Assembly: GCF_030732845.1 (NCBI RefSeq)
Contig: NZ_JASHKA010000003.1
Span: 1-64,000 of the forward strand
Source: Roseibium sp. MMSF_3544
Lineage (GTDB): Bacteria > Pseudomonadota > Alphaproteobacteria > Rhizobiales > Stappiaceae
Length of the DNA: 64,000 nt
Direction of reading: 5' to 3'
Shown: positions 19,730-27,966 of the stretch, one piece after another
How the letters are laid out: each line of letters starts with the position of its first letter
Numbering within the stretch: the first letter of the stretch is position 1
The notes under the pieces: model-generated
Databases searched by the model: none
Seen by the model: the letters and a program-made list of their open reading frames with translations, nothing else
Told to the model about the DNA's origin: nothing
Translations under genes and position numbers: made by a program

Positions 19730-20578
19730 CTAGATCGGCCTCTCGCCCTTGACCGTGACACGCCGGCCTTTTCGTTCCTCCGGCCAATAGTCCCAGATCG
19801 CACGATGCATGCAGCAGCGATTGTCCCAGAAAGCCATGTCGTTCAACGACCAGCGGAAGCGGATCTGGTAGTTGATGTGCTCTGCATGCTCAAAGAGCAT
19901 GTTCAGGATCGCGTCGCTTTCATGATCCGTAAGGCCCATAATCCTGGTCGTGAAGGTCCTGTTCACGAAGAGCGATTTGCGGCCCGTTTCAGGATGTGTG
20001 CGGACGACCGGATGGATCGCTTCCGGGCACGCGATATCGGTATCCTTCTTGCCCCGGTCGCTGTAGCGGCCCTTGTAGATATGCTCGGAAGTGTGCAGAG
20101 CGGATAGACCACCGAGCATCTCTTTTATTGGTTCGGACAAATCCTCATAGGCGGCATACATGTCGCTGAACATCGTATCCCCGCCGCACGGCGGCATGAT
20201 GTGGATCTGCAGCATGGTGCCGAGCGGGGGCGTCTCATCGCACGAGACGTCGGAATGCCAGAACTCTCCGTTTGCCACTTTCGAGTCCTTTGTGGCGTGA
20301 ATTTCGAAGATTTCCGGATAGCCTTCCATCGTCGGAGCGGCGGGGTGCGCGTGCAGCGGGCCGAAGCGCTTGCCAAATGCGATGTGCTGGGCAGGCGGTA
20401 CTTCCTTCTGATCCTTGAAGAACAGAACCTGGTACCTGTGGAATGCATCCCGGACTTCATTGAATTGTTCGTCCGGCACATGCTCGCTCAGATCCATCCC
20501 GTAAATCTCAGCACCCAGATTTGGAGCAAACGGTTTTGCCGTGATCAATTGGTAATCGTTTGTCCTGGGAGCGACCAT
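19730..20578 (-). CDS. TauD/TfdA family Fe(II)/2-oxoglutarate dioxygenase
   Basis: A 282-residue non-heme iron dioxygenase that couples 2-oxoglutarate decarboxylation to substrate hydroxylation. The facial-triad HxD is His108-Ser-Asp110 in GEFWHSDVSC. The distal His is in NRCCMHRAIWDYW, followed by an Arg in RKGRRVTVKG that would bind 2-oxoglutarate. Substrates of the family include taurine, other sulfonates and phenoxyacids, and cannot be chosen here. The start at 20578 has AGAGG 7 nt upstream and is preferred to 20605. It is divergent from a LysR regulator that probably controls it. Confidence 0.9.
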   Translation of the reverse strand: MVAPRTNDYQLITAKPFAPNLGAEIYGMDLSEHVPDEQFNEVRDAFHRYQVLFFKDQKEVPPAQHIAFGKRFGPLHAHPAAPTMEGYPEIFEIHATKDSKVANGEFWHSDVSCDETPPLGTMLQIHIMPPCGGDTMFSDMYAAYEDLSEPIKEMLGGLSALHTSEHIYKGRYSDRGKKDTDIACPEAIHPVVRTHPETGRKSLFVNRTFTTRIMGLTDHESDAILNMLFEHAEHINYQIRFRWSLNDMAFWDNRCCMHRAIWDYWPEERKGRRVTVKGERPI

Positions 20579-20723
20579 TGGGAGCCTCTTGAAATTCCGG
20601 TGCATTCGTGACTGGTCGCCACAATAATCATAAGAAGAAATTGATTAAAGTGATATATTCTTGATCCTTACATAAAGAAAATTTAATAAAAGGGATCTGC
20701 GCACCAGACGAGGAAGATCCGTC

Positions 20724-21623
20724 ATGAGCATTCGCGCCCTGCGCACGCTCCTCTCAATCCATCGGCATGGTAGCTTTCGCGCCGCGGCAGAAGCCGAACA
20801 CCTCACGCCGTCCGCTGTCAGCTTGCAGATGCGGCATCTGGAGGAGGCCTGGGACCTGACGTTGTTTGAAAGATCCCAGCGGACTCCCAAACTGACGGAG
20901 ACCGGTCTCGCATTGGTCGGCGAGGCGGAAGCCGTCATTGCCGCCTACGACACCCTTGCCGACCGCGTGTCGCCCAAGGACGAGATATCCGGAGACCTTA
21001 TCCTTGGTGCGGTTCCGACGACGCTGACGGGACTGGTGCCCCTTGCGCTTTCTGAACTCAAGAACCGGCATCCGGGCATTCGCGTTCGAATTGTCCCTGG
21101 ATTGTCGAACCATCTGCTCACTCAAATCGATCGCGGTCAGGTTCACGCCGCCGTCATCTCGCGCCCGGACGTGCTCTCCAAATCCATGCGCTTTTCCAAG
21201 CTTGCGCGCGAAGACCTGGTGCTTCTCGTTTCTCGTAACACCGAGAACCTCTCCCCGGAAGAGCTGTTGCGCTCGCACCCGTTTATCCGCTTCAACAGGG
21301 AAGCGGTTGTCGGCAAACAAATCGAAACCTGGCTGCAGACCAACGAGATTTCAGTAAAGGACGCGATGGAGCTGGAAGGGCTGGAAGCGATTTCGAGCAT
21401 GGTCGCTGCTGAACTCGGGATTTCCATCGTGCCGCAGCGCTGCATCCGGGAACGGGAACGCTTGCCTTTGAAAACTCTGTCGCTCGGAGACAATGGCCCG
21501 AGCCGGGTGCTCGGTTTGGTCAGCCGGCGGGATTCACCCCGCGCAAGCCTCGTCGGCGCGACCGAAGCTGCCCTTTCCAAAGCCGTTTCAATTGGCGAGT
21601 TTACGATGAACGCTTCAGATTGA
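20724..21623 (+). CDS. LysR family transcriptional regulator
   Basis: A 299-residue regulator with an N-terminal winged helix-turn-helix (about 1-60; LLSIHRHGSFRAAAEAEHLTPSAVSLQMRHLE) and a periplasmic-binding-protein-like effector domain. It is transcribed away from the dioxygenase gene, with about 145 AT-rich bases between the two starts. This layout is typical of a LysR activator and its target. Confidence 0.9.
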   Translation: MSIRALRTLLSIHRHGSFRAAAEAEHLTPSAVSLQMRHLEEAWDLTLFERSQRTPKLTETGLALVGEAEAVIAAYDTLADRVSPKDEISGDLILGAVPTTLTGLVPLALSELKNRHPGIRVRIVPGLSNHLLTQIDRGQVHAAVISRPDVLSKSMRFSKLAREDLVLLVSRNTENLSPEELLRSHPFIRFNREAVVGKQIETWLQTNEISVKDAMELEGLEAISSMVAAELGISIVPQRCIRERERLPLKTLSLGDNGPSRVLGLVSRRDSPRASLVGATEAALSKAVSIGEFTMNASD

Positions 21624-21675
21624 CGTCAGCGCTCGCGCGCTCGACCAGTCTTACAAGGCGTCTGCCCGTTAGCTG

Positions 21676-21915
21676 TCAGAGCTTAGAGTGGGTGCCGTCA
21701 CAGAGCGGAGCGCCTTCGGACTTCTTGCAGCCGCAGAAAAACGCACGGCCGTCCTTTTCCGCCGTGTATTTCACCGGTGAAATGCCCGTGTCCTTATGAC
21801 TGCCATCGCAAAAGGGCTGGTTGGCGCTCTTGCCGCAGGCGCACCAGAAATAGGACTTGCCGGCCTCCACTTCGACGGCAAACGGTGCTTTCTGGGCGAT
21901 CACGGGATCGGTCAT
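21676..21915 (-). CDS. Double CDGSH iron-sulfur domain protein
   Basis: A 79-residue protein with two CDGSH [2Fe-2S] motifs: CACGKSANQPFCDGSH and CGCKKSEGAPLCDGTH, each with the three-Cys, one-His ligand pattern. Tandem CDGSH proteins occur widely in bacteria; roles in redox or iron-sulfur transfer are proposed but not established. The ATG at 21915 is chosen because the in-frame upstream extension has no family similarity. Confidence 0.9.
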   Translation of the reverse strand: MTDPVIAQKAPFAVEVEAGKSYFWCACGKSANQPFCDGSHKDTGISPVKYTAEKDGRAFFCGCKKSEGAPLCDGTHSKL

Positions 21916-22305
21916 GTGGTTTGCTTCCCATTTTGGGCCGCAGGGACAAATGCTTGACTCCTCTCGCGGGTTCTCTACCACGCGATGGACTGTTCGCATG
22001 CCCCGACGACCGGGTGGCTCTTCAACGCGGTAATATAAAAGCGGCTGAATTCGCGGCAAGGGCAAGGCTGGGTGCTTGGCGCCGGAGCAGGATCTCGAAA
22101 TCCGGAGAACGCGAAAGCAGTCCGGAAAATTCATAGCCGCCGCTCTACGCCGTTGCGACCGCGCTGCAAATCCTTACGGGCTGACCGGCAGATCTTGAAA
22201 CAGCGGTCGAACGCTTCGTAGACGCTTCATTGCCGGATCAAAAGTTGATTTCCGCAGCGCTGCGCGCTTGTTCTGGCCCGGTAACCAACCTTCTGATTTG
22301 CCGAC

Positions 22306-22839
22306 TTATTTTTTCAACCTGTTATGGTCGCAATATCTCATGGCATTCCCGAATGCTTTCGGTTTAGCTAAGTCACACGTGCCGTCAATCTTCCCGCTTA
22401 TCAAACCGGTGCCGCTGGAGCTGTACCCAACGTATTGCTTGTCTTTGTGCCTGATAAGCAGCGAATAGGCGATGAGCTCGTCGCCATAAAGCGGATGCAC
22501 CATTTTGACTTCGGTGATCGGGCCGAGGGTGAACCGGCCGTTGCGGTCCGTGACAGTGGATGCCTGCCGCACACCTTCCGGAAGTTTCCGGGCGTCATTT
22601 GAAGGTGGAGACGACGATATCAGAACTATTTCTGAACCCGTGACCGGCACACCATCGTTCAGCAAAATGCCGGATATTTCGGGTGTTATGTCGCGTGGCA
22701 CCGGAAATACAGCGCAGGCTGAACTCAACGAGACCGTTACTGCTACGGCAAGACATCTACAGAACTTCCGCAAGGCTTGCTCCAAATTCGTCGCTCTAGC
22801 GACCTGCACACACTTCGCCTTACGGCGGTAAGCGCACAC
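22306..22839 (-). CDS. Putative lipoprotein with beta-sandwich domain
   Basis: A 177-residue predicted exported protein. It has a basic N-terminus, a hydrophobic stretch (CLAVAVTVSLSSA) and a cysteine in LSSACAVF that could be a lipobox, although position -3 is Ser. The mature part resembles a carboxypeptidase-regulatory/transthyretin-like beta-sandwich: ISGILLNDGVPVTGSEIVL, then TVTDRNGRFTLGPI. The exact start is uncertain because the first 30 residues precede the signal. Function is unknown. Confidence 0.6.
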   Translation of the reverse strand: MCAYRRKAKCVQVARATNLEQALRKFCRCLAVAVTVSLSSACAVFPVPRDITPEISGILLNDGVPVTGSEIVLISSSPPSNDARKLPEGVRQASTVTDRNGRFTLGPITEVKMVHPLYGDELIAYSLLIRHKDKQYVGYSSSGTGLISGKIDGTCDLAKPKAFGNAMRYCDHNRLKK

Positions 22840-23069
22840 CCTCTAACACAACTTTTGCGCGATTTGAATTCGGTGCCGTTGTAGCCGCCCTATGGAAATG
22901 CCGTAGAGCCTGAATTTTAGTGCGCTGCACGATCCATTTATCAAGCCGCAGGGAGGAAACAAATCAACAGGAACCGAAATTGTAAAAAATGACGGCGCAG
23001 AGCGCCGTCTTGAGACCGTCCGGATTTACGTCCTTCAAGAGGCAACGAAAACTCGCCACTTGTCCAGGT

Positions 23070-24917
23070 TCACCGATGCCGGTTGCGTGGTTCGAAGCCG
23101 GACTTTTCTGCAGGTCTCATGTCCCGCACCCAGACTTCGCGGTTCGGATGCAGGCCGCCGCCGCGAACCGCCGGAACGGCCGTGTGGCGGGCCCTGTGCA
23201 GAAGACGGGTGTCCGCGATGCCGCAATTCGGATGAATGCCGCCATTGTCCGCAACAGCTTTCTCCCAGACCGCCTTGCGGGCTGACAAGGTCGCCGGATC
23301 ATCCAGTGCCGGGCAGTCGAGTGTGTTGGTATTGAGATCGACAACAATCTCGTCGCCGTCCTCAACGAAGGCGATCGGGCCACCGAGAGCAGCTTCCGGA
23401 CCAACATGGCCGATGACAAGACCGACCGACCCGCCAGAAAAGCGGGCGTCTGTCATCAGTGCGACGACGATGCCGCGTTCACGGCAGAGGGTTGTAATGC
23501 GAGACGTCGGATCGAGCATTTCCGGCATGCCCGGACCGCCGCTCGGGCCGTCATAGCGCACGATGACCATGTCGTGGTCCTGAAAGCTATCCGGGGCTTC
23601 ATCAAGCGCCTTGATCAAGCCTGCCTCGCCTTCAAACACACGTGCGCGGCCCTTGAAGAGATTGTCTTCCAGACCGCCTTCAACACCGGCGAGTTTCAAG
23701 ATCGCCGAGAAATCCGGTGACAGGTTGCCGCCGAGCATTCTGAGACCGCCCGTCGGTTTGAACGGCTCAGCCACGGTGTGAATAACGTCGCCATCGGGAG
23801 CGGCAGCGTCAAGATCAGCGACCTGTTCGGCAAGCGTCCGGCCGGTGCAGGTCATCATGTCACCATTCAGGAGCCCGGCATCGAGAAGCTCCTTGACGAT
23901 CACCTGGACGCCACCGACGCGGTCAATATCCAGCATGGAATACTTGCCGTAGGGGCGGGCATTGGTCAGGACCGGCACCACGTTCTTGGAAAGGTGATTG
24001 AATTCCTCGGGCGTCATGACATCGCGCCAGAAGTGTTCATAACCGGCTGCGCGGGCAATTTCCGGCACGTGCAGCACAACGTTTGTCGATCCGCCGATCG
24101 CCATGGCCACAATCACCGCGTTTCGAATGGAATCGCGCTTGACGATGTCGCGCGGTTTCAAACCCTTTTCCATCATGGCCGCGAGATAGGACACGAGCTG
24201 CTGGGGGAATTCCTCAAGACGGCGCGGATCGTCGGACGGCGGCGCGACCATGTGCAATGGCTGCAGGCCGACCACGCCAATGAAGGTTTGCATGGTGTTG
24301 TAGGTGAACATGCCGCCGCAGCTGCCGATGCCGGGGCACGCGTGGCAGGCAATGCGATGCCGATGAGCGGCATCCGGGTGACCGGCGACCTGGTAGGCGC
24401 TGACGATATCGAGCATCTCGCCGGTTTCCGGATCCTTGCCCGGACGGATGGTGCCGTCGGACATGATGATCGCCGGTTCATTGTGTTCCAGAACCGCCGC
24501 CATGGTGCCGACCGGCGGCTTGTCGCACGCGACGACAGCGATCGTGCCGGCAAGCCCTGATGCTTCCAGGTGTTCGCACAGGCCATCATTGGTGATTTCC
24601 CGGCCGATCAGGGAATACCGCATTTCACGCGTGCCGTTGCGAATGCCATCCGATGTCGCAATGGTGAATTCCGGCTGGACCAGCCGGTACTTCAGCTGGC
24701 CTTCATCGTTACCGATACGCGATTTCAGGTGTTCGTGAATGGCGTCAACCTTGGCGGCAACACCCAGGTAACACTGGCTGTCGCCCTTTGTTCCAACGAC
24801 GCCGACGGACGGTTCGTGAATGAGATCAGGATCGGTGCCCAGTTCCACGGCCACTCCGATCGTTTGCGCGGACCGGCCTGGATGGCGGTCAATCAGGACA
24901 ATTCTCGAACCCGTCAT
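23070..24917 (-). CDS. IlvD/Edd family dehydratase (non-canonical)
   Basis: A 615-residue [Fe-S] dehydratase related to dihydroxy-acid dehydratase, 6-phosphogluconate dehydratase and sugar-acid dehydratases. Family hallmarks include Cys49 in KGDSQCYLG, VACDKPPVGTM and CPGIGSCGGMFTYNTM, which supply the cluster cysteines, and RYDGPSGGPGMPEM with DARFSGGS near the C-terminus. The differences from standard IlvD signatures suggest a sugar-acid or other hydroxy-acid substrate rather than branched-chain synthesis. It is not coupled to a neighbour; the GlxA-type gene 305 bp away is on the same strand. Confidence 0.85.
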   Translation of the reverse strand: MTGSRIVLIDRHPGRSAQTIGVAVELGTDPDLIHEPSVGVVGTKGDSQCYLGVAAKVDAIHEHLKSRIGNDEGQLKYRLVQPEFTIATSDGIRNGTREMRYSLIGREITNDGLCEHLEASGLAGTIAVVACDKPPVGTMAAVLEHNEPAIIMSDGTIRPGKDPETGEMLDIVSAYQVAGHPDAAHRHRIACHACPGIGSCGGMFTYNTMQTFIGVVGLQPLHMVAPPSDDPRRLEEFPQQLVSYLAAMMEKGLKPRDIVKRDSIRNAVIVAMAIGGSTNVVLHVPEIARAAGYEHFWRDVMTPEEFNHLSKNVVPVLTNARPYGKYSMLDIDRVGGVQVIVKELLDAGLLNGDMMTCTGRTLAEQVADLDAAAPDGDVIHTVAEPFKPTGGLRMLGGNLSPDFSAILKLAGVEGGLEDNLFKGRARVFEGEAGLIKALDEAPDSFQDHDMVIVRYDGPSGGPGMPEMLDPTSRITTLCRERGIVVALMTDARFSGGSVGLVIGHVGPEAALGGPIAFVEDGDEIVVDLNTNTLDCPALDDPATLSARKAVWEKAVADNGGIHPNCGIADTRLLHRARHTAVPAVRGGGLHPNREVWVRDMRPAEKSGFEPRNRHR

Positions 24918-25222
24918 GTGTCACTTCCTATTCAGCTGCGCGCTCTCCGCGCGTCTCCCGGTCGTCGCCCCTGTCTTTCAGTTTACCGGAGCGTTTCCGC
25001 TTGTAATCGATGCGGGCACAATTTCAATCGGGAATTCAGGGGCGAGACCCTTGAGGAGAACGAACAGGACGGCGCGCAGACCCGTCGCAGGAAGAAAGAT
25101 ACAATTTATTCCGCCGGAAACGCGATCTGCGGCAAACCAACTCTTGAGCGGAAGAGCTTACGTTCCGTCCTCGCCGGCGTTCTCGCAGACGAACTTCCTT
25201 ATCCGAATTGGACCGAACGGCC
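24918..25222. other. Intergenic stretch with no supported gene
   Basis: About 305 bp between the IlvD/Edd start and the end of the GlxA-type regulator gene, both on the minus strand. Several short open frames exist but none has a start, ribosome-binding site and family similarity. It presumably carries the dehydratase promoter. Confidence 0.4.
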
Positions 25223-26200
25223 TCAGGCCATCTGGTGCACCGCCTGGGTGTCCTGCGCGAAGACACGCTGGTTGTGCGGCGTGACGCCGAAACGGTTCTG
25301 GTAGGTGCGGATGAAATGCGATGGGGACTCGTAACCGCAGGCAAGCGCAATTTCCGAAATCGACTGCTCGGTCTGAAGCAGAAGATTCCGTGCCTTGGTG
25401 AGCTTCTGATTGATCGCGAATTTCTTCGGAGACATTTTCAGATGCTTCTGGAACAACCGCTCAAGCTGACGGGTCGAAATGCCGATCCGCCGCGCGATTT
25501 CAGATGTCGGCATAAAATAGGGTGCGCTTTCGTTGAGCAGCCGGATCGCTTCCGCAATATGCGGATTGCGGATCCCGTAACGGGCCTGGACCGAGATCTG
25601 CTGCGTCGCGTGCGCCGGGCGAACGCCCGAATAGACCATCTGGTCGGCGATCGCCATGGAGAGATCAACGCCGTGCGCCTCTCCGATCAGATGCAGCATC
25701 AGGTCGGTGGCTGCCGTCCCGCCTGAGGCGGTGACAAAGGCTTCATCTGCAACGAACACGTTGCGGACCAGTTCGACCTCCGGAAAATTCTCCTGGAAGC
25801 TGTCGTGGAAGGCCCAGTGCATGGCAGCGCGCCGGTTGTTCAGAAGTCCCGCCTTGGCAAGCACAAAGGCTCCGGAGCAGATGGCACCGATCCGGGTACC
25901 GCGCGCGCGCTCCCGGCGGATGAAGGACAGAACGTCGGATGACGCGCGCTCCCCGACATTCAAGCCGGAAATCAGAAAAAGGCTACTTCTTGAGGGAAGC
26001 GGGTCGAGACCCTGGTCGACGAGTGTCACGGTCCTGTTCGAACAGGTTGCCCTGTCACCTGTAGGTGATGCCAGCTGCCAGCGGTAGAGTTCCTTGCCAG
26101 ACAGCAGGTTGGCGATCCTCAGCGGCTCGACCGCACAGGAAAACGCAATGTGAGAAAAATCGTCAAGCAGCAGAAAGGTGACGTCGGTTGTGCAGGGCAT
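25223..26200 (-). CDS. GlxA family transcriptional regulator (DJ-1 + AraC HTH)
   Basis: A 325-residue regulator with a DJ-1/PfpI-like domain (about 1-190; Cys in GAICSGAFVLA) and a C-terminal AraC-type DNA-binding region (about 215-315; IGISTRQLERLFQKHLKMSP, YESPSHFIRTYQNRFGVTP). It resembles GbdR/CdhR-type regulators that respond to betaines or carnitine in proteobacteria. Start M at 26200 (MPCTTDVTF) is preferred to 26236. It is divergent from gntR and the amine-catabolism operon. Confidence 0.88.
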   Translation of the reverse strand: MPCTTDVTFLLLDDFSHIAFSCAVEPLRIANLLSGKELYRWQLASPTGDRATCSNRTVTLVDQGLDPLPSRSSLFLISGLNVGERASSDVLSFIRRERARGTRIGAICSGAFVLAKAGLLNNRRAAMHWAFHDSFQENFPEVELVRNVFVADEAFVTASGGTAATDLMLHLIGEAHGVDLSMAIADQMVYSGVRPAHATQQISVQARYGIRNPHIAEAIRLLNESAPYFMPTSEIARRIGISTRQLERLFQKHLKMSPKKFAINQKLTKARNLLLQTEQSISEIALACGYESPSHFIRTYQNRFGVTPHNQRVFAQDTQAVHQMA

Positions 26201-26253
26201 GTCGCTTTTCTCCGGCCTCTGTCGCCTCAGGCTCATACAGGCTGAGGACGCCT

Positions 26254-26296
26254 TTGTATAATTATTGTGTTGCTATTGTATTCATCATGTATACAA
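26254..26296. promoter_or_regulatory. Candidate GntR operator cluster
   Basis: In the 130-bp divergent promoter region there are three TTGTAT half-sites: 26254-26259 and 26276-26281 on the plus strand and 26291-26296 on the minus strand. The last overlaps the perfect palindrome TGTATACA (26288-26295). FCD-type GntR regulators often bind sites of the form T-n-GT-n-n-AC-n-A, so this is a plausible autoregulatory operator. It is read from sequence only. Confidence 0.4.
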
Positions 26297-26330
26297 GCAG
26301 GTCAACAAAAATCGGAAGGGGAACGCTCCC

Positions 26331-27041
26331 ATGCCCAACGTGCGCGGCACAGCCAAATCCGTTGCTTATGAAGACCTGAAGCGGGAAATCCTGACGCTTG
26401 AGCGCCAACCCGGCAGCGCTTTGGAAGAAAGCGAGCTGTGCGATCGCTATGGCCTGTCGCGAACACCTTTGCGTGAGGTGCTGCAGCAGCTCTCCGGAGA
26501 AGGTTACGTGACGCTGCAGCTGAACAGGGGCGCGCGGGTTTCCGACATGACCCATTACACGCTCCGCGACTTTTTCCTTGCAGCGCCGCTGATCTACAGC
26601 GCGATCCTGCGCCTCGCGGTCCAGAATGCAAGACCGTCCCAGATCGAAGAGCTCAAAACTGCGCAGGAAGCCTTCCGGAGCGCCCTTGCCTCCGGCAACG
26701 TGACCGAACGGGCCCTGACCAATGACCAGTTCCATCGCATTACCGGGCACATGGCAGGTAACAGCTATCTGCTCGCAAGCCTTGACCGGCTGCTCATCGA
26801 CCACACCCGGATTGCGATGACCTTTTTCCGTCCGAAAACCGGCGCAGCAGATGACCGTCTTGCACTCGCCTGCCGGCAGCATGACGAGATGATCGCCTGT
26901 ATCGAGAGCGGCGACGAGGACCGGGCTGCCGAACTCGCACTCGAACACTGGGCGCTGTCACGCGACCAAATCGAATTGTTCGTGATGCCCGCCGGGCTGG
27001 AAGCACCGCTCGGTGCACCACCAAAACAAAAATCCGCATGA
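26331..27041 (+). CDS. GntR family regulator (FCD type)
   Basis: A 236-residue regulator: an N-terminal winged helix (about 10-75; SVAYEDLKREILTL, YGLSRTPLREVLQQLSGEGYV) and an all-helical FCD effector domain (about 85-215; metal-binding-type residues in TNDQFHRITGHMAGN and CRQHDEMIACIESGD). The ATG at 26331 follows GGAAGGGGAACG. It is the first gene of an operon with a DHDPS-family enzyme 7 nt downstream and is likely its repressor. Confidence 0.9.
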   Translation: MPNVRGTAKSVAYEDLKREILTLERQPGSALEESELCDRYGLSRTPLREVLQQLSGEGYVTLQLNRGARVSDMTHYTLRDFFLAAPLIYSAILRLAVQNARPSQIEELKTAQEAFRSALASGNVTERALTNDQFHRITGHMAGNSYLLASLDRLLIDHTRIAMTFFRPKTGAADDRLALACRQHDEMIACIESGDEDRAAELALEHWALSRDQIELFVMPAGLEAPLGAPPKQKSA

Positions 27042-27048
27042 GGCAGAA

Positions 27049-27966
27049 ATGAAACCCATAATGACGTTCGAGGGCATCTATACGCCCGTGGTCACGCCCT
27101 ATGACGACGACGGTAATGTTGTCTGGGACGCCCTGGAAAAGGTGATCGACCATCTGGTTGAAAGCGGTGTTCACGGGCTGATCTCGGGCGGTTCGACCGG
27201 AGAGAACTATACCCAGACCGTCGAGGAGCGCCTCGAATTAGCAAAGTTCACAAGGGATAAACTTGCAGACCGGCTGCCCCTGATCGTCGGAACCGGCACC
27301 ATGCGGACCCCGGACTCAATCGCCCTGGCGGAAGGTGGGGCCAAGCTGGGAGCGGCGGCGCTCCTGGTGGCAACGCCGCCCTATGCGGTTCCGACCGAGC
27401 GTGAGAATGCGCTCAACGTTCTGACCATCGACCGGGCGGCCGACCTACCGATCATGCTCTACAACTACCCGGGCCGGATGGGCGTCAACATGGGCGAGGA
27501 GTTCCTCGACCGGGTTGGCCGTTCGCGCAATGTCTGTGCCATCAAGGAAAGCTCCGGCGACATTAACAGGGTGCATCTGCTGGCCCGCGACTACCCGCAT
27601 ATCCAGATGTCCTGCGGCATGGACGATCAGGCGCTGGAGTTCTTTGCATGGGGCGCGCGCAGCTGGGTCTGCGCCGGATCGAATTTCCTGCCTCACGAGC
27701 ATGTCGCACTTTACCGGGCCTGTGCGGTGGACGGAGACTTCACAAAGGGCCGCCGGATCATGTCGGCGATGATGCCGCTGATGCGCGTCCTGGAACAGGG
27801 CGGCAAATTCATTCAGTGCGTCAAACACGGCGTTGAAATGACCGGTCTTTACGCCGGTCCGCCGAGACCGCCGCTAAAGGCACTCAACAAGGATGACAAG
27901 CGTCAGCTCGAACAGGTCATTCGCGTTCTGAAATCCACAATCGAAGACATTACGGCGGGAGCATGA
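27049..27966 (+). CDS. DHDPS/NAL family aldolase or dehydratase-deaminase
   Basis: A 305-residue TIM-barrel enzyme that forms a Schiff base with its substrate. Conserved residues are Lys166 in CAIKESSGD, Tyr138 in MLYNYPGR and the GGSTGEN loop at about 47-53. The family covers dihydrodipicolinate synthase, sugar-acid dehydratases and the deaminase of hydroxyproline breakdown. Its coupling to an aldehyde dehydrogenase and a FAD amine oxidase argues for a catabolic role, not lysine synthesis. Its stop overlaps the aldehyde dehydrogenase ATG by 4 bases. Confidence 0.88.
   Translation: MKPIMTFEGIYTPVVTPYDDDGNVVWDALEKVIDHLVESGVHGLISGGSTGENYTQTVEERLELAKFTRDKLADRLPLIVGTGTMRTPDSIALAEGGAKLGAAALLVATPPYAVPTERENALNVLTIDRAADLPIMLYNYPGRMGVNMGEEFLDRVGRSRNVCAIKESSGDINRVHLLARDYPHIQMSCGMDDQALEFFAWGARSWVCAGSNFLPHEHVALYRACAVDGDFTKGRRIMSAMMPLMRVLEQGGKFIQCVKHGVEMTGLYAGPPRPPLKALNKDDKRQLEQVIRVLKSTIEDITAGA

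Noticed and set aside
21676..22134. 152-residue version of the CDGSH protein
   Set aside because: The added N-terminal 73 residues show no conserved feature, whereas the 79-residue form has the normal length for a tandem CDGSH protein.
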